This document shows positions 25,004 to 33,371 of a stretch of 43,861 nt of DNA, in pieces. Position 1 is the stretch's first letter. Each line of letters starts with the position of its first letter. The translations under genes and the position numbers were made by a program. Source of the DNA: JBOHWJ01 sp050736615. Lineage in GTDB: Bacteria; Desulfobacterota; Binatia; Binatales; Binataceae. The stretch is from the NCBI GenBank assembly GCA_050736615.1, contig JBOHWL010000071.1, positions 1-43,861 on the forward strand, written 5' to 3'. The notes under the pieces were generated by a model that did not search any database, was not told the origin of the DNA, and saw only the letters and a program-made list of their open reading frames with translations.

Positions 25004-26242
25004 ATGAGAACTTTGGCTCTGGTGATGGCGGGCGGGCAGGGCACGCGGCTCTATCCGCTCACGCGTGATCGCGCCAAACCGGCGGTGCCCTTCGGCGGCA
25101 AGTATCGCATCGTCGATTTTGTGCTCTCAAACCTGGTCAATTCCCAGGTGTTGTCGATTTACGTGCTGGTGCAATGGCGATCGCAGTCGCTGATCGAGCA
25201 TCTCAAGGACGGCTGGCAGTTCGGCTACATCATGCACGACCATTTCATCATTCCGGTACCGGCGCAGATGAGGATGGGGGAGACCTGGTATCAGGGCACC
25301 GCCGACGCCATGTTTCAGAATCTCAATTTGATTGACGACTTCAAGCCGGATTTGATTGCGGTATTCGGCGCCGACCACATCTACCGGATGGATATTCAGC
25401 AGATGATCCAGTTCCATCTGGATCGCAAGGCGGCCGTGAGCGTGGCGACATTACCGGTGCCGGTGGAGGAAGCCGATCAGTTCGGGATCGTAGAGGTGGG
25501 CTCGGGTTTGCGGGTGTTTGGTTTCGCAGAAAAGCCTGGCGCCAACGCTCATCAGATGCCCGGCGCGCCGGGGCAATGCCTGGCGTCGATGGGCAACTAT
25601 TTGTTCGATCCGGCGGTCTTACGCGCGGCCTTGCTTGAGGATGCGGCTTTGGGTGAAAGCCACCACGATTTTGGCCGCGACCTTATTCCGCGTCTGATAA
25701 ATCGCGTTCCGGTCTATGCGTATAATTTCATGACTAATCGCATCCGCGGCGATTCGGAGGAGAATTTGAGTTATTGGCGCGACGTTGGCACGGTCGACGC
25801 CTACTACGAAGCCAACATGGACTTACGCGACGCCCGTCCGCATCTCAATCTTTATAATCCATTCTGGCCGCTGCGCACCGCCTATTACAATCAGCCACCG
25901 GCGAAATTTGTTTTCAACGAGCATGATCGCCGCGGCGAAGCGTTGCATTCAGTGGTTTCCGAAGGCTGCATCGTGTCGGGCGGCGCGGTGCGCAATTCGG
26001 TGCTCGGGCGTTCCGTATTCGTGCATTCGTATAGTCAAATCGACGATTCCGTGATTATGGACTACTGCGACATCGGCCGCTTTGCTAAGATTCGCCGCGC
26101 CATTATTGACAAAAACGCCGTGATCACCGAGGGCGACGAAATCGGTTACGATCTCGAACGCGATCGCGCGCGCTTCCACGTCACTGATTCGGGGATTGTG
26201 GTAATTGCCAAGGCGCCCAAGCGTGAACGCAACTTCCTGTAG
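25004..26242 (+). CDS. glgC: Glucose-1-phosphate adenylyltransferase
   Basis: Makes ADP-glucose from glucose-1-phosphate and ATP for glycogen synthesis. The protein has 412 residues. It shows the nucleotidyl-transferase signature AGGQGTRLYPLT, PAVPFGGKYRIVDFVLSN, the catalytic-Asp region FGADHIYRMD, the FAEKPG sugar-site motif and the C-terminal left-handed beta-helix repeats (SGGAVRNSVLGRSVFVHSYSQI). ATG 25004 with GAGGG about 15 bases upstream. No other glg genes are nearby; the next gene, 82 bases on, is an acyltransferase. Confidence 0.97.
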   Translation: MRTLALVMAGGQGTRLYPLTRDRAKPAVPFGGKYRIVDFVLSNLVNSQVLSIYVLVQWRSQSLIEHLKDGWQFGYIMHDHFIIPVPAQMRMGETWYQGTADAMFQNLNLIDDFKPDLIAVFGADHIYRMDIQQMIQFHLDRKAAVSVATLPVPVEEADQFGIVEVGSGLRVFGFAEKPGANAHQMPGAPGQCLASMGNYLFDPAVLRAALLEDAALGESHHDFGRDLIPRLINRVPVYAYNFMTNRIRGDSEENLSYWRDVGTVDAYYEANMDLRDARPHLNLYNPFWPLRTAYYNQPPAKFVFNEHDRRGEALHSVVSEGCIVSGGAVRNSVLGRSVFVHSYSQIDDSVIMDYCDIGRFAKIRRAIIDKNAVITEGDEIGYDLERDRARFHVTDSGIVVIAKAPKRERNFL

Positions 26243-26259
26243 TATCACGGCAACCACGT

Positions 26260-26288
26260 GCGGCGGTCGCAAATGGTGCAACCGCCGC
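26260..26288 (+). terminator. Hairpin after glgC (terminator-like, no T-tract)
   Basis: GCGGCGGT at 26260-26267 pairs perfectly with ACCGCCGC at 26281-26288, 18 bases after the glgC stop. No T-run follows, so it may attenuate rather than stop transcription, or stabilise the glgC 3' end. Confidence 0.4.
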
Positions 26289-26323
26289 TCGACCCAACAT
26301 GATTTGACGGGCGAATTATCCTG

Positions 26324-27409
26324 ATGGCCGAACCTGTCTCACGAGAATCCCAATTCGCACAACAACCCATTCCGACCCCTGGTGGCGGCAAGCAAACGCG
26401 TTTCGCCGGACTCACGCTTGGCTTGCGCGATCGTCTGCTATTCTATGCGATGACCGCGATGATTCATGCGTTGAGCCTGCTGCCGGATTTTATCCTTTAT
26501 CCGTTGGGGATAGTCAGCGGCTATGCCGGCTACTGGCTTGACCGTCGCCACGTGCGCATCGGGATGCGCAATCTTGCCATCGCCTTTCCCGAGCGGAGCC
26601 TGGCCGAGCGGCGGGCAATTTTGCGCAAGTCTTACGCCAATCTTGGCCGCATGGCGGCGGAATACATCCGGCTCGGCGGGTTCTTTTATCGCCGCCTTGC
26701 GCGCAGGGTGACGTATCGGCGGTTTGAATATTGGGGCGAGCTGAAGCGCCGCTATCCCGGCAAGGGCGTGATTATCTTGTCGGCCCATTTCGGCAATTTC
26801 GAGTTGCTGGCCCCCGCCCATGCGATGCATGGGTTTCCGGTAAACCTGGTCCATCACACTCAGCGCTTTGTGGCTGGCGACGCTTTGCTAACCTTCGCGC
26901 GTCAACGCGCCGGCGTACGCATAATCCGCAAGCGCGCGGCCGCACGCGCGGTGCTGCGAGCTTTGCGAGCGGGCGAGATGGTGGGCATTCCGTTCGATCA
27001 GAATGCCAAGCGCAGCGAAGCTGTATTCGTGCCATTCTTCAGCGAGTTGGCGGCAACCGCCGCCGGTCTGGCGCGGCTGGTCGCACTGGCGGGCGCACCA
27101 GTGGTGCCGGTCTTTATCGTGCGCGATCGCGGCAATCGCACCCATCACATCGATATCCAGGACGAAATCGAGTTGCGGCGCAGCGGCGACGCCGAGGCGG
27201 ACACTATCGAAAACACGCGCCGCTTCGTCCGCGCGATCGAAGACATCGTGCGGCGCTATCCCGAACAGTTTCTGTGGACGCATCGGCGCTATCGAACTCG
27301 TCCGCGTGGCATGCCGCGAATCTACGATTTGGCCGACGCGCCGGTGCGTACAGGCGGGGGCAAGTTTGCGCCAAAAAGTGCCGTAAGGAATAATCTTCGA
27401 ACGAGCTGA
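26324..27409 (+). CDS. LpxL/HtrB-like lysophospholipid acyltransferase family protein
   Basis: Membrane-associated acyltransferase of 361 residues in the lipid A lauroyl/myristoyl acyltransferase family (PF03279). The catalytic HX4E motif is HFGNFE near residue 155, with GVIILSAH before it; GIPFDQNAKRSEAVFVPFF and FLWTHRRYRTRP are conserved later blocks. One hydrophobic N-terminal helix lies around residues 40-65. Family members transfer an acyl chain to lipid A precursor or other glycolipids at the inner membrane. ATG 26324. Whether this organism makes lipid A is not shown by the window. A 154-base gap separates it from the methyltransferase. Confidence 0.88.
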   Translation: MAEPVSRESQFAQQPIPTPGGGKQTRFAGLTLGLRDRLLFYAMTAMIHALSLLPDFILYPLGIVSGYAGYWLDRRHVRIGMRNLAIAFPERSLAERRAILRKSYANLGRMAAEYIRLGGFFYRRLARRVTYRRFEYWGELKRRYPGKGVIILSAHFGNFELLAPAHAMHGFPVNLVHHTQRFVAGDALLTFARQRAGVRIIRKRAAARAVLRALRAGEMVGIPFDQNAKRSEAVFVPFFSELAATAAGLARLVALAGAPVVPVFIVRDRGNRTHHIDIQDEIELRRSGDAEADTIENTRRFVRAIEDIVRRYPEQFLWTHRRYRTRPRGMPRIYDLADAPVRTGGGKFAPKSAVRNNLRTS

Positions 27410-27563
27410 GCGCCGTGCGCTCGCCGGTGGGCAGGCTCAAAACCCGCTCTCTTTCTGTTGCGGAGGGCGAAAAGATGGAGCCGTCCCTCATACGGTCGCT
27501 GGTGAACAAATCTCGTGAAATTGGCGTACGTTTTTAGTCCGTCGCCAAAGGGAGCCGGAGGTC

Positions 27564-28286
27564 ATGGTCCAGGCGGATTTTGCCGCTGAAGAGCGGCTAA
27601 TCGAAGCTCGCTGGCGCGAGAGCCTGCGGCCCGCCGCAGGCAGCCCATGGTTCAATGCGGCCCATGTCTATCGGATTCAGGAACAAGAACGCGCCATCCT
27701 GCGAGTGTTGCGGAGCAATGGTTATACCGAGCTGAAGAATACCAGGGTGCTTGACATCGGATGCGGCCCGGGCGGATGGCTGCATCGCATGATGCTGTGG
27801 GGGGCGCGGCCCGAGAACCTCGCCGGCATCGACTTGGTGGCCGAACGCGTCGAGATCGGACGCCAGTTGCTGCCGTCGACTGTGGCGCTGGCGATTGGCA
27901 ATGCCGCCCGCCTCGACTATGCCGACGCCACCTTCGACGTGGTGATCATGTCCCTCGTGCTGTCGCTGATCCTCGATCCCGAGCTCAGGCGCCATATCGC
28001 GCTCGAGACCCTGCGTGTGATGAAACCCGGCGGGATCGTGATCTGGTACGATTACCGCTACAAACCGCCAAAGCTCAAGCTCCATCCGATGCGGCTGGAC
28101 GAAATTCGCCAACTGTTCACCGGCTGCGAGGTGCAACTTAGGAGTCTCACGCCGATACCACCAGTGAGACGGCTGGCGCGTTACTCGTGGATGCTGTGCG
28201 AATTGATCAGCAAAGTCGCGCCGCTGCGTACGCATTATATCGGCGCGATCCGCAAGCGGCCTGAAACCCGCACGGAGGGCCGATAA
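27564..28286 (+). CDS. SAM-dependent class I methyltransferase
   Basis: A 240-residue Rossmann-fold methyltransferase (Methyltransf_11/25 type). The SAM motif I is VLDIGCGPGGWLHRM near residue 61, motif II acidic residue in AGIDLVAERVEIG, and DYADATFDVVIMSLVLS is motif IV. The C-terminal part is basic. The ATG at 27564 has GGAGG just upstream. The stop overlaps the start of the next gene (TAATG), so the two are translationally coupled. The substrate is not recognisable. Confidence 0.9.
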   Translation: MVQADFAAEERLIEARWRESLRPAAGSPWFNAAHVYRIQEQERAILRVLRSNGYTELKNTRVLDIGCGPGGWLHRMMLWGARPENLAGIDLVAERVEIGRQLLPSTVALAIGNAARLDYADATFDVVIMSLVLSLILDPELRRHIALETLRVMKPGGIVIWYDYRYKPPKLKLHPMRLDEIRQLFTGCEVQLRSLTPIPPVRRLARYSWMLCELISKVAPLRTHYIGAIRKRPETRTEGR

Positions 28287-28858
28287 TGGCTGCCACGAAC
28301 AAACCATTCTTCAAGCACGTGTTTCTGCGGACCGACGGGCTGAATCTGCCGGAATTAAAACTGGCGGAGCGTTTCATCTGGGAATTTTGGCGGCCGTCGC
28401 CGGCTTCGATGATGCCGCGTGGACTGCCGCTGGATCGGCTAAAGTACGCCAGCCGCTATTTCGTGCATTATCTGCATATGTATTCGAATCGCGACTACGG
28501 CGCTTTGGTCGTGCGGCATCAGGACCGGCTGATTCACTATTCAATCACCAGCGGGCGTTACTGGAAAACACGCTTCATGGGTGAGGATGATATTCGTATT
28601 GGCCATGTCTGGTCGGACCCGGAATACCGCGGGGAAAAGATGGCGTCGTTCGCAATCGTCAAGATCGCGGCGTCCATTGGGCGGCCCGGACGGCGCTTCT
28701 GGTACGTCGTGTCCGAGGATAACACCGCCGCCATCCACGCCGCCGAGCAGGCTGGGATGGTGCGCGTGGCGCAGGGTATGTGGCATCGCCCGTTTGGCCT
28801 GCGGCTGCTCAGTTCGTATCAGATAGAACCGGCCGCCCCGCTGCGTCATCCATCCTGA
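28286..28858 (+). CDS. GNAT-like N-acetyltransferase domain protein
   Basis: A 190-residue protein with the GNAT pattern in its C-terminal half: IRIGHVWSDPEYRGEKMASFAI (a modified acetyl-CoA loop; the classical Q/RxxGxG/A reads RGEKMA), then WYVVSEDNTAAIHAAEQAGM, typical of the final GNAT strand-helix. The N-terminal 80 residues are unusual (AERFIWEFWRP). The start ATG overlaps the methyltransferase stop by one base. Likely works with the methyltransferase on one molecule; that is inference from coupling. Confidence 0.72.
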   Translation: MAATNKPFFKHVFLRTDGLNLPELKLAERFIWEFWRPSPASMMPRGLPLDRLKYASRYFVHYLHMYSNRDYGALVVRHQDRLIHYSITSGRYWKTRFMGEDDIRIGHVWSDPEYRGEKMASFAIVKIAASIGRPGRRFWYVVSEDNTAAIHAAEQAGMVRVAQGMWHRPFGLRLLSSYQIEPAAPLRHPS

Positions 28859-28869
28859 ACCTTGCTGAG

Positions 28870-29961
28870 CTAATGCGCGTGGCGATGGTGCGCGTCGGCG
28901 AAATGGACGTGGCTGTGAATCAGCGGTTCGTGGCGATGCCAATGCGAATGGGCGCGGCCGACGTCGGCATAACCGTCTGGATGAACATGGCGATGGTGGT
29001 CGTCGTGTGCATGCGCGTGTTCATGCTCAATTTGCTCATGCCGATGCTGATGGGCATGACGCGCGCGCATCATCGCGGCAAGACCAGCCGTCATCAGGAG
29101 ACCCGCCGCCAGACAGGGCAGCGTGAGGCGCTCGCCCAACAGCGGTACGGCCAGTAATGCGCCGGCAAATGGAGCGGTGGCGAACAGGCTTGCTTGCCGG
29201 GCGGCGCCAAGCGTTCTTAGGGCGCGAATATACAGCACCAGGCTCAAGCCATAGCTGAGCAATCCCAGCACCATCGCGGCGGCAATCTCTCGCGGGCCGG
29301 GGAATTTCTTCCCCGTTGCCAATACCAGCCCGGTGACCACAATTCCGGCGGCAAGCGTTTTTATTTGCGCCACCGCAACCGGATCGCGGATCGACAGGCG
29401 CTGAGTGAAATTATTGTCGAACGCCCACGCCGCACAGGCTCCGGCCAACTCCAGCACACCGATAGCGTCGGCGTGTTGATTGCGGCCGAGGCCGCCAAGC
29501 AACGCCGCGGCGCCCACGATGAGCATGGCTCCAATAGCTTCAGCCCGGCTCAAATGCTCGCCGAACAAAGTCAGCGCCAGCATAATCGTGAAGGGAGTTT
29601 CAAGATTAAGCAGAAGCGAGCCGGCCACCCCGGAAAGATGCGTCAGCCCCATCATCATCAGCACGGGACCGCCAATTCCTCCCAGCACCACGACTGCCGC
29701 GAGGAGTGGCCCGTCGCGCCATTGCAAGCCGCTTTCGACTTGTGTGTCGGAGCCTCGTGCGATTAGAAGCAGCGAAAGCCCCAGGCCCGCGCCAAGGTAT
29801 AGCAGCCCCGCCAGCGCCATCGCGCCCACGTCCGCCAGCAACAGTTTGGCGCATGGCGCGCCGAGTCCAAACAGGAGCGCGGCGGCAAGTCCGATAGTCA
29901 GCTCCCGCCGATTGGATTTCTCCAGGATGGTCAGCCGCGCCACTTTCGTTACCTGATGCAC
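28870..29961 (-). CDS. EamA/DMT family transporter with His-rich C-terminal tail
   Basis: Inner-membrane drug/metabolite transporter of about 363 residues with ten predicted helices in two EamA repeats (for example FGLGAPCAKLLLADVGAMAL in the first and LELAGACAAWAFDNNFTQRL in the second). After the last helix comes a 65-residue cytoplasmic tail with 23 His residues (blocks such as HEHAHAHDDHHRHVH and HEPLIHSHVHF). Such tails bind divalent metals, so metal transport or metal gating is a good guess; EamA proteins otherwise export amino acids and other metabolites. The start is uncertain: GTG 29961 or GTG 29943. The gene ends 11 bases from the convergent GNAT gene and starts 50 bases after coaE on the same strand. 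Confidence 0.88.
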   Translation of the reverse strand: MHQVTKVARLTILEKSNRRELTIGLAAALLFGLGAPCAKLLLADVGAMALAGLLYLGAGLGLSLLLIARGSDTQVESGLQWRDGPLLAAVVVLGGIGGPVLMMMGLTHLSGVAGSLLLNLETPFTIMLALTLFGEHLSRAEAIGAMLIVGAAALLGGLGRNQHADAIGVLELAGACAAWAFDNNFTQRLSIRDPVAVAQIKTLAAGIVVTGLVLATGKKFPGPREIAAAMVLGLLSYGLSLVLYIRALRTLGAARQASLFATAPFAGALLAVPLLGERLTLPCLAAGLLMTAGLAAMMRARHAHQHRHEQIEHEHAHAHDDHHRHVHPDGYADVGRAHSHWHRHEPLIHSHVHFADAHHRHAH

Positions 29962-30010
29962 ACGTCGCTGACTCTTTGCCCTCGCTCCGCCAAAAGGCGC
30001 CGCGACGGCG

Positions 30011-30619
30011 TCAGTGGCCGGCGCGCGCGCACACTTGCCGCCACAATTCCGTGACCTTCGCGCGCAAATCCGCAATCGTACCATCGTTGTTGATAATGAT
30101 GCTGGCGAATGGGCGCCGGTCGTCATCGGAAAGCTGCGCCTTGATACGAGCCTCGGTTTGCGCCGGTTTGAGGCCGCGATCGCGCTCGACCCGTTCGATC
30201 ACGCGCGGACGCGATGCTACCACCAGCCAGATCTCATCGAATAAGGGTTGCCAGTTGGCCTCGATCAGGATGGCGGCTTCGATCACGATGGGTTTGCGTT
30301 CGCCGCCCGCGCGCATCGCGGTGGTCATCTCGCGCATACGCTCGAACATTTTGGGATGGACGATCGCGTTGAGGCGTTTGAGCGCCATCGGATTGGCGAA
30401 CACGATTGGGCCGAGCTTGCGGCGGTCAACGGTGCCGTCAGCGGCCAGGATCTCCTTACCGAAAGCCGTCACCAGATCCGCATAGGCGGGCCCGCCGGGC
30501 TGATAAATCGCATGCCCCACTTTATCCGCATCGATTATCGGCGCGCCCAAATCGGCGAGTATTCCCGCGACGGTGCTTTTGCCCGAGCCAATTCCCCCGG
30601 TAAGGCCAATCGTCAGCAT
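30011..30619 (-). CDS. coaE: Dephospho-CoA kinase
   Basis: Last step of coenzyme A synthesis: ATP-dependent phosphorylation of dephospho-CoA. About 202 residues. Motifs: GLTGGIGSGKSTV (P-loop), DADKVGHAIYQPGGPAY, the lid/CoA-site region AAILIEANW and RIKAQLSDDDRRPFASIIINNDGT. ATG 30619 is preferred because GGAG stands 7 bases before it and MLTIGLTGG is the usual start; ATG 30631 is the alternative. It is upstream of the EamA gene on the same strand. Confidence 0.96.
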   Translation of the reverse strand: MLTIGLTGGIGSGKSTVAGILADLGAPIIDADKVGHAIYQPGGPAYADLVTAFGKEILAADGTVDRRKLGPIVFANPMALKRLNAIVHPKMFERMREMTTAMRAGGERKPIVIEAAILIEANWQPLFDEIWLVVASRPRVIERVERDRGLKPAQTEARIKAQLSDDDRRPFASIIINNDGTIADLRAKVTELWRQVCARAGH

Positions 30620-30758
30620 TTGAAACTCCATTCTCGCGGCCCGCGGCCGGAGAACGGATTTTCACAGCTCAACGCGGCGCTGTCGACCATCAACGGAAAA
30701 TCCGCCGTGGAGGACAAAGCCGCGCGTTTGGATAATTCGCGAGTTTGGTCCGGATCTT

Positions 30759-31052
30759 CTAGTGTGGCCATTCAGTTTGATCGCCCCATCCGCGCCGCAC
30801 GATTTCCTTGAGCGCCGGGGTGGTGGCGACCATGCGCTCCAACTCGCGGCCGATTCGGCGGCCGATACGAGCGGTCGCCCCCTGATTACGTTCACTGGCT
30901 AAGGCGAGTTGCAGATTACCGAGCAAGGCCCAAGCTTCCAATGGGTGCAATTTGATGACTATGGGATCGTGGCGACTCAATTCCCGCAGTTCAATCGCGC
31001 CGGCTTCGAGTAGCTCTTCGATAGTGGTATTTCGGTTGATCGGCATAAGCAT
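30759..31052 (-). CDS. Small conserved-looking protein of unknown function
   Basis: I do not recognise this protein of about 97 residues. It begins near MLMPINRNTTIEELLEAGAI and is mostly helical, with HPLEAWALLGNLQLALAS and a basic stretch ARIGRRIGRELERM. The frame is open to TTG 31097 but ATG 31052 looks better. It lies 140 bases upstream of coaE and has no clear ribosome site. Composition is like the neighbours, and the opposing frames are worse. Moderate support only. Confidence 0.5.
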   Translation of the reverse strand: MLMPINRNTTIEELLEAGAIELRELSRHDPIVIKLHPLEAWALLGNLQLALASERNQGATARIGRRIGRELERMVATTPALKEIVRRGWGDQTEWPH

Positions 31053-31229
31053 CGGCACGCAGGTGGCATCCGCGCCCGCATACGTCCGCGCGATCAAGCC
31101 GCTTCGAACCTATAGTACGTTTGGAATTTGATACGAGGCGAGTCGCCTGAGCATCAGCAAGCAACGGAAGACTGGCGTGGTACATTAAAACTAAGTATCA
31201 AACGAGCGTCCGCAAGGGGTTGACCAGGA

Positions 31230-31661
31230 TTAACGCAGTAATTGCTCGACGCGGGCGAGTAGCGCTTCAGGCGCCACGGGCTTTCTCAGCACGGCCGTTG
31301 CGCCGGGCACTTCGGATGTGTTCTCACCCGTGATAATGACAATGGGCACTCCGGCCAGACGGCGATTGCGCCGTGCGCGCTTCAGAAAAGACCATCCATC
31401 CAGTACGGGCATTACCAGATCGAGCAGAATCAGCGATGGCGGCGGCGCGGCGTCTTTGAGTTGGACCAGCGCGGAGCGCCCGTCGCAAGCGGCGATTACG
31501 CGATAGCCGTACAGTTCCAGCAGATCGGTGACGGATTCACGTACGTCGCTGTCGTCATCGACCACCAGGATGGTTTTCGGGTGAGGCATTGGGTCAGTCA
31601 ATGTTCCTGCGGCTGCCTTCACCAATTTAGGTGGAGCAAATTCGGGGCCATCGCTAGCCAT
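31230..31661 (-). CDS. Stand-alone response regulator receiver protein
   Basis: A single CheY-type receiver domain of about 120 residues after a short leader of about 24 residues; no output domain. The acidic pocket DDDSD, the phospho-acceptor Asp in LILLDLVMP, the conserved Thr in VIITGE and the Lys in LRKPVAP are all present. ATG 31661 is used; ATG 31589 would give the bare domain. No histidine kinase is in the window, so the partner is elsewhere. The next gene is the divergent Crp/Fnr regulator. Confidence 0.88.
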   Translation of the reverse strand: MASDGPEFAPPKLVKAAAGTLTDPMPHPKTILVVDDDSDVRESVTDLLELYGYRVIAACDGRSALVQLKDAAPPPSLILLDLVMPVLDGWSFLKRARRNRRLAGVPIVIITGENTSEVPGATAVLRKPVAPEALLARVEQLLR

Positions 31662-32014
31662 TTCTGCCCCGTATCTCTTTGATCGTCTTTTGTCACATTC
31701 TGTCATCATTAAATGAACGATCACGAGATGAAGCACATTTTATCCACGTGTGAAAACCGGAAAGATTGCCCATAGCGTGCCGGGAAATTCGAGCCATGAA
31801 AGTGCGCCGGATAGGCCGCGAGTATATCTGGGCGCGCTCAATTCGAAGCGGCATCTCGGACCGGCGGAGGCCGCATCTGGATGACGAAGGTCGGTCTCCT
31901 TTTACGCGAAAACTGCTTTAATCGCGAAATATTCACGTCGATTAGTCATAAAATAGCCATAGCCGCTCCACTCTCGCACAGTGACTATCGGGGTTTGGTT
32001 CATGGTTTGCCCCG
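31662..32014. other. Divergent gap between receiver gene and Crp/Fnr gene
   Basis: About 350 bases with no gene. The stretch 31910-31970 is A/T-rich (TTTAAT, AAATATT, CATAAAATAG) and is the best place for the Crp/Fnr-gene promoter. No clear FNR- or CRP-type half-site pair was found by eye. Confidence 0.35.
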
Positions 32015-32743
32015 ATGATTGAATGCTTCTTGATGGAGCAGGAAATTATCGCGCAGGGACGCATGCGGCTGGTTTCGCGACTCGAGCGATTTGGTCTGCC
32101 CACGGCGGCGGCTGAAGCGTTGCTGAGCCGCTACACGCTGGTCCGTTACCCAAAGCATTCGCCCCTTTTTGGCGAGGCTTCGCCGTCGGACGTGGTGTTT
32201 GCCATCATCGGCGGCATAGTTAAGGTTTACTGCAGCCGATGGGGCGAGGGCCGGATTTTGTTTGAACTGGCGGGACCGGGTGATCTGGCCGGTTATGCCG
32301 ATTTCAGCGAACGGCTGGAGGCCGCGCATCAGAGTTTCGAAGCTGAAGCCTTGACCAACTCCATCGTCGCGCTGTTTACCCGCGACCACATCATGCGCGT
32401 ATTGGAGAGACTCGACGCCGCTACGATGATCAAGCTCACTGCCAACCTCAACGCGACCTGGATGGCGGTGGTACATCGCTATGCGCAATTCCTTGGCATG
32501 TCGCTGCGAGAGCGGCTGGACGCGGTGTTTACAGAGCTGGCGGCCCGCTTTGGCGTCGCGGACGCGCGCGGCGTCCTGTTGACTCCCGAAATTGGACAGG
32601 AGGGTCTGGCCGAAATGATCGGCGGCTCGCGTCCGATGGTCAACAAGTTGCTGAGCGAAATGGCGCATGAGGGACTAATCGCTCGCCAAGGCCGGCACTA
32701 TATCCTGCGCCGTGGCGCGTTCGAGCCACGTCCGGGGCTGTGA
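32015..32743 (+). CDS. Crp/Fnr family transcriptional regulator
   Basis: A 242-residue regulator with an N-terminal cyclic-nucleotide-binding-like beta-roll (YPKHSPLFGEASPSDVVFAIIGGIVKVY, about residues 45-72), a long dimer helix and a C-terminal winged helix (IGQEGLAEMIGGSRPMVNKLLSEMAHEGLI; recognition helix around SRPMVNKLLSEM). The Cys set of FNR iron-sulphur sensors is absent. ATG 32015 or 32033. It converges on the cox operon, whose last gene ends 55 bases away, so regulation of cox genes is possible but not shown. Confidence 0.9.
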   Translation: MIECFLMEQEIIAQGRMRLVSRLERFGLPTAAAEALLSRYTLVRYPKHSPLFGEASPSDVVFAIIGGIVKVYCSRWGEGRILFELAGPGDLAGYADFSERLEAAHQSFEAEALTNSIVALFTRDHIMRVLERLDAATMIKLTANLNATWMAVVHRYAQFLGMSLRERLDAVFTELAARFGVADARGVLLTPEIGQEGLAEMIGGSRPMVNKLLSEMAHEGLIARQGRHYILRRGAFEPRPGL

Positions 32744-32798
32744 CGCGATTGCGTCCGACATCCCGCAACTTCCGCCGCATGCCATCGCTGTAGCTGAG

Positions 32799-33329
32799 TC
32801 ATTGACGCGTGAAGAGCGACCTTACCAGGTGCAAAAGGTAGCGCCACAGATTGATGAAAAAGCCTTGGCGGGCGACGGTGCCGCTGGCCTCAGCTTTGAG
32901 CTCGGCTTGGGCCGCCGCGAAGAATTGCCCGATCAGCATCTTGGCCGCACTGTCGATCACGCGTTGCCCGACCTGCATCAAGGGACCCCCGACCTGCACG
33001 TCGCCCGTGTACTTGACCAGGGTCGCATTGCTGTCTTGCGCGACCAGATCGAGGGTGCCTGAACCGCGCATAAAGCCCTGTTTGCCCTTGCCGTCAACCA
33101 GCATCTTGTAATGTTCGGGCGGACGCACCTCGTTCAGCTTGAGCTTGCCATCATAAATCCCCTTGACCGCGGCGACCCCGACGTTGATGGTGCCACGGAA
33201 TTCGTCGGGAGCGAGCTGCTCGAGCTTTTCGCATCCGGGAATCAGACGGGAGAGGCGTTGCGGATCATTGAAGAGTTGCCAGACGAGCTGGCGCGACGCC
33301 GGCATGGTCTGTTCGCCCGTAATTTTCAT
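32799..33329 (-). CDS. coxG: CoxG-type SRPBCC protein (CO dehydrogenase accessory/subunit G)
   Basis: A 176-residue protein. Residues 1-145 form the CoxG/SRPBCC fold (PASRQLVWQLFNDPQRLSRLIPGCE, then VGVAAVKGIYDGKL, MRGSGTLDL and YTGDVQVGGPLMQVGQRVI), and the C-terminus has a hydrophobic anchor (FINLWRYLLHLVRSLF). In Oligotropha CoxG recruits CO dehydrogenase to the membrane. It is the last gene of the cox set, 42 bases after coxM. Confidence 0.9.
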   Translation of the reverse strand: MKITGEQTMPASRQLVWQLFNDPQRLSRLIPGCEKLEQLAPDEFRGTINVGVAAVKGIYDGKLKLNEVRPPEHYKMLVDGKGKQGFMRGSGTLDLVAQDSNATLVKYTGDVQVGGPLMQVGQRVIDSAAKMLIGQFFAAAQAELKAEASGTVARQGFFINLWRYLLHLVRSLFTRQ

Positions 33330-33371
33330 GATTGAAAACGTTCCGATGCTTCAGTCCTGGCAGGTCAACAA

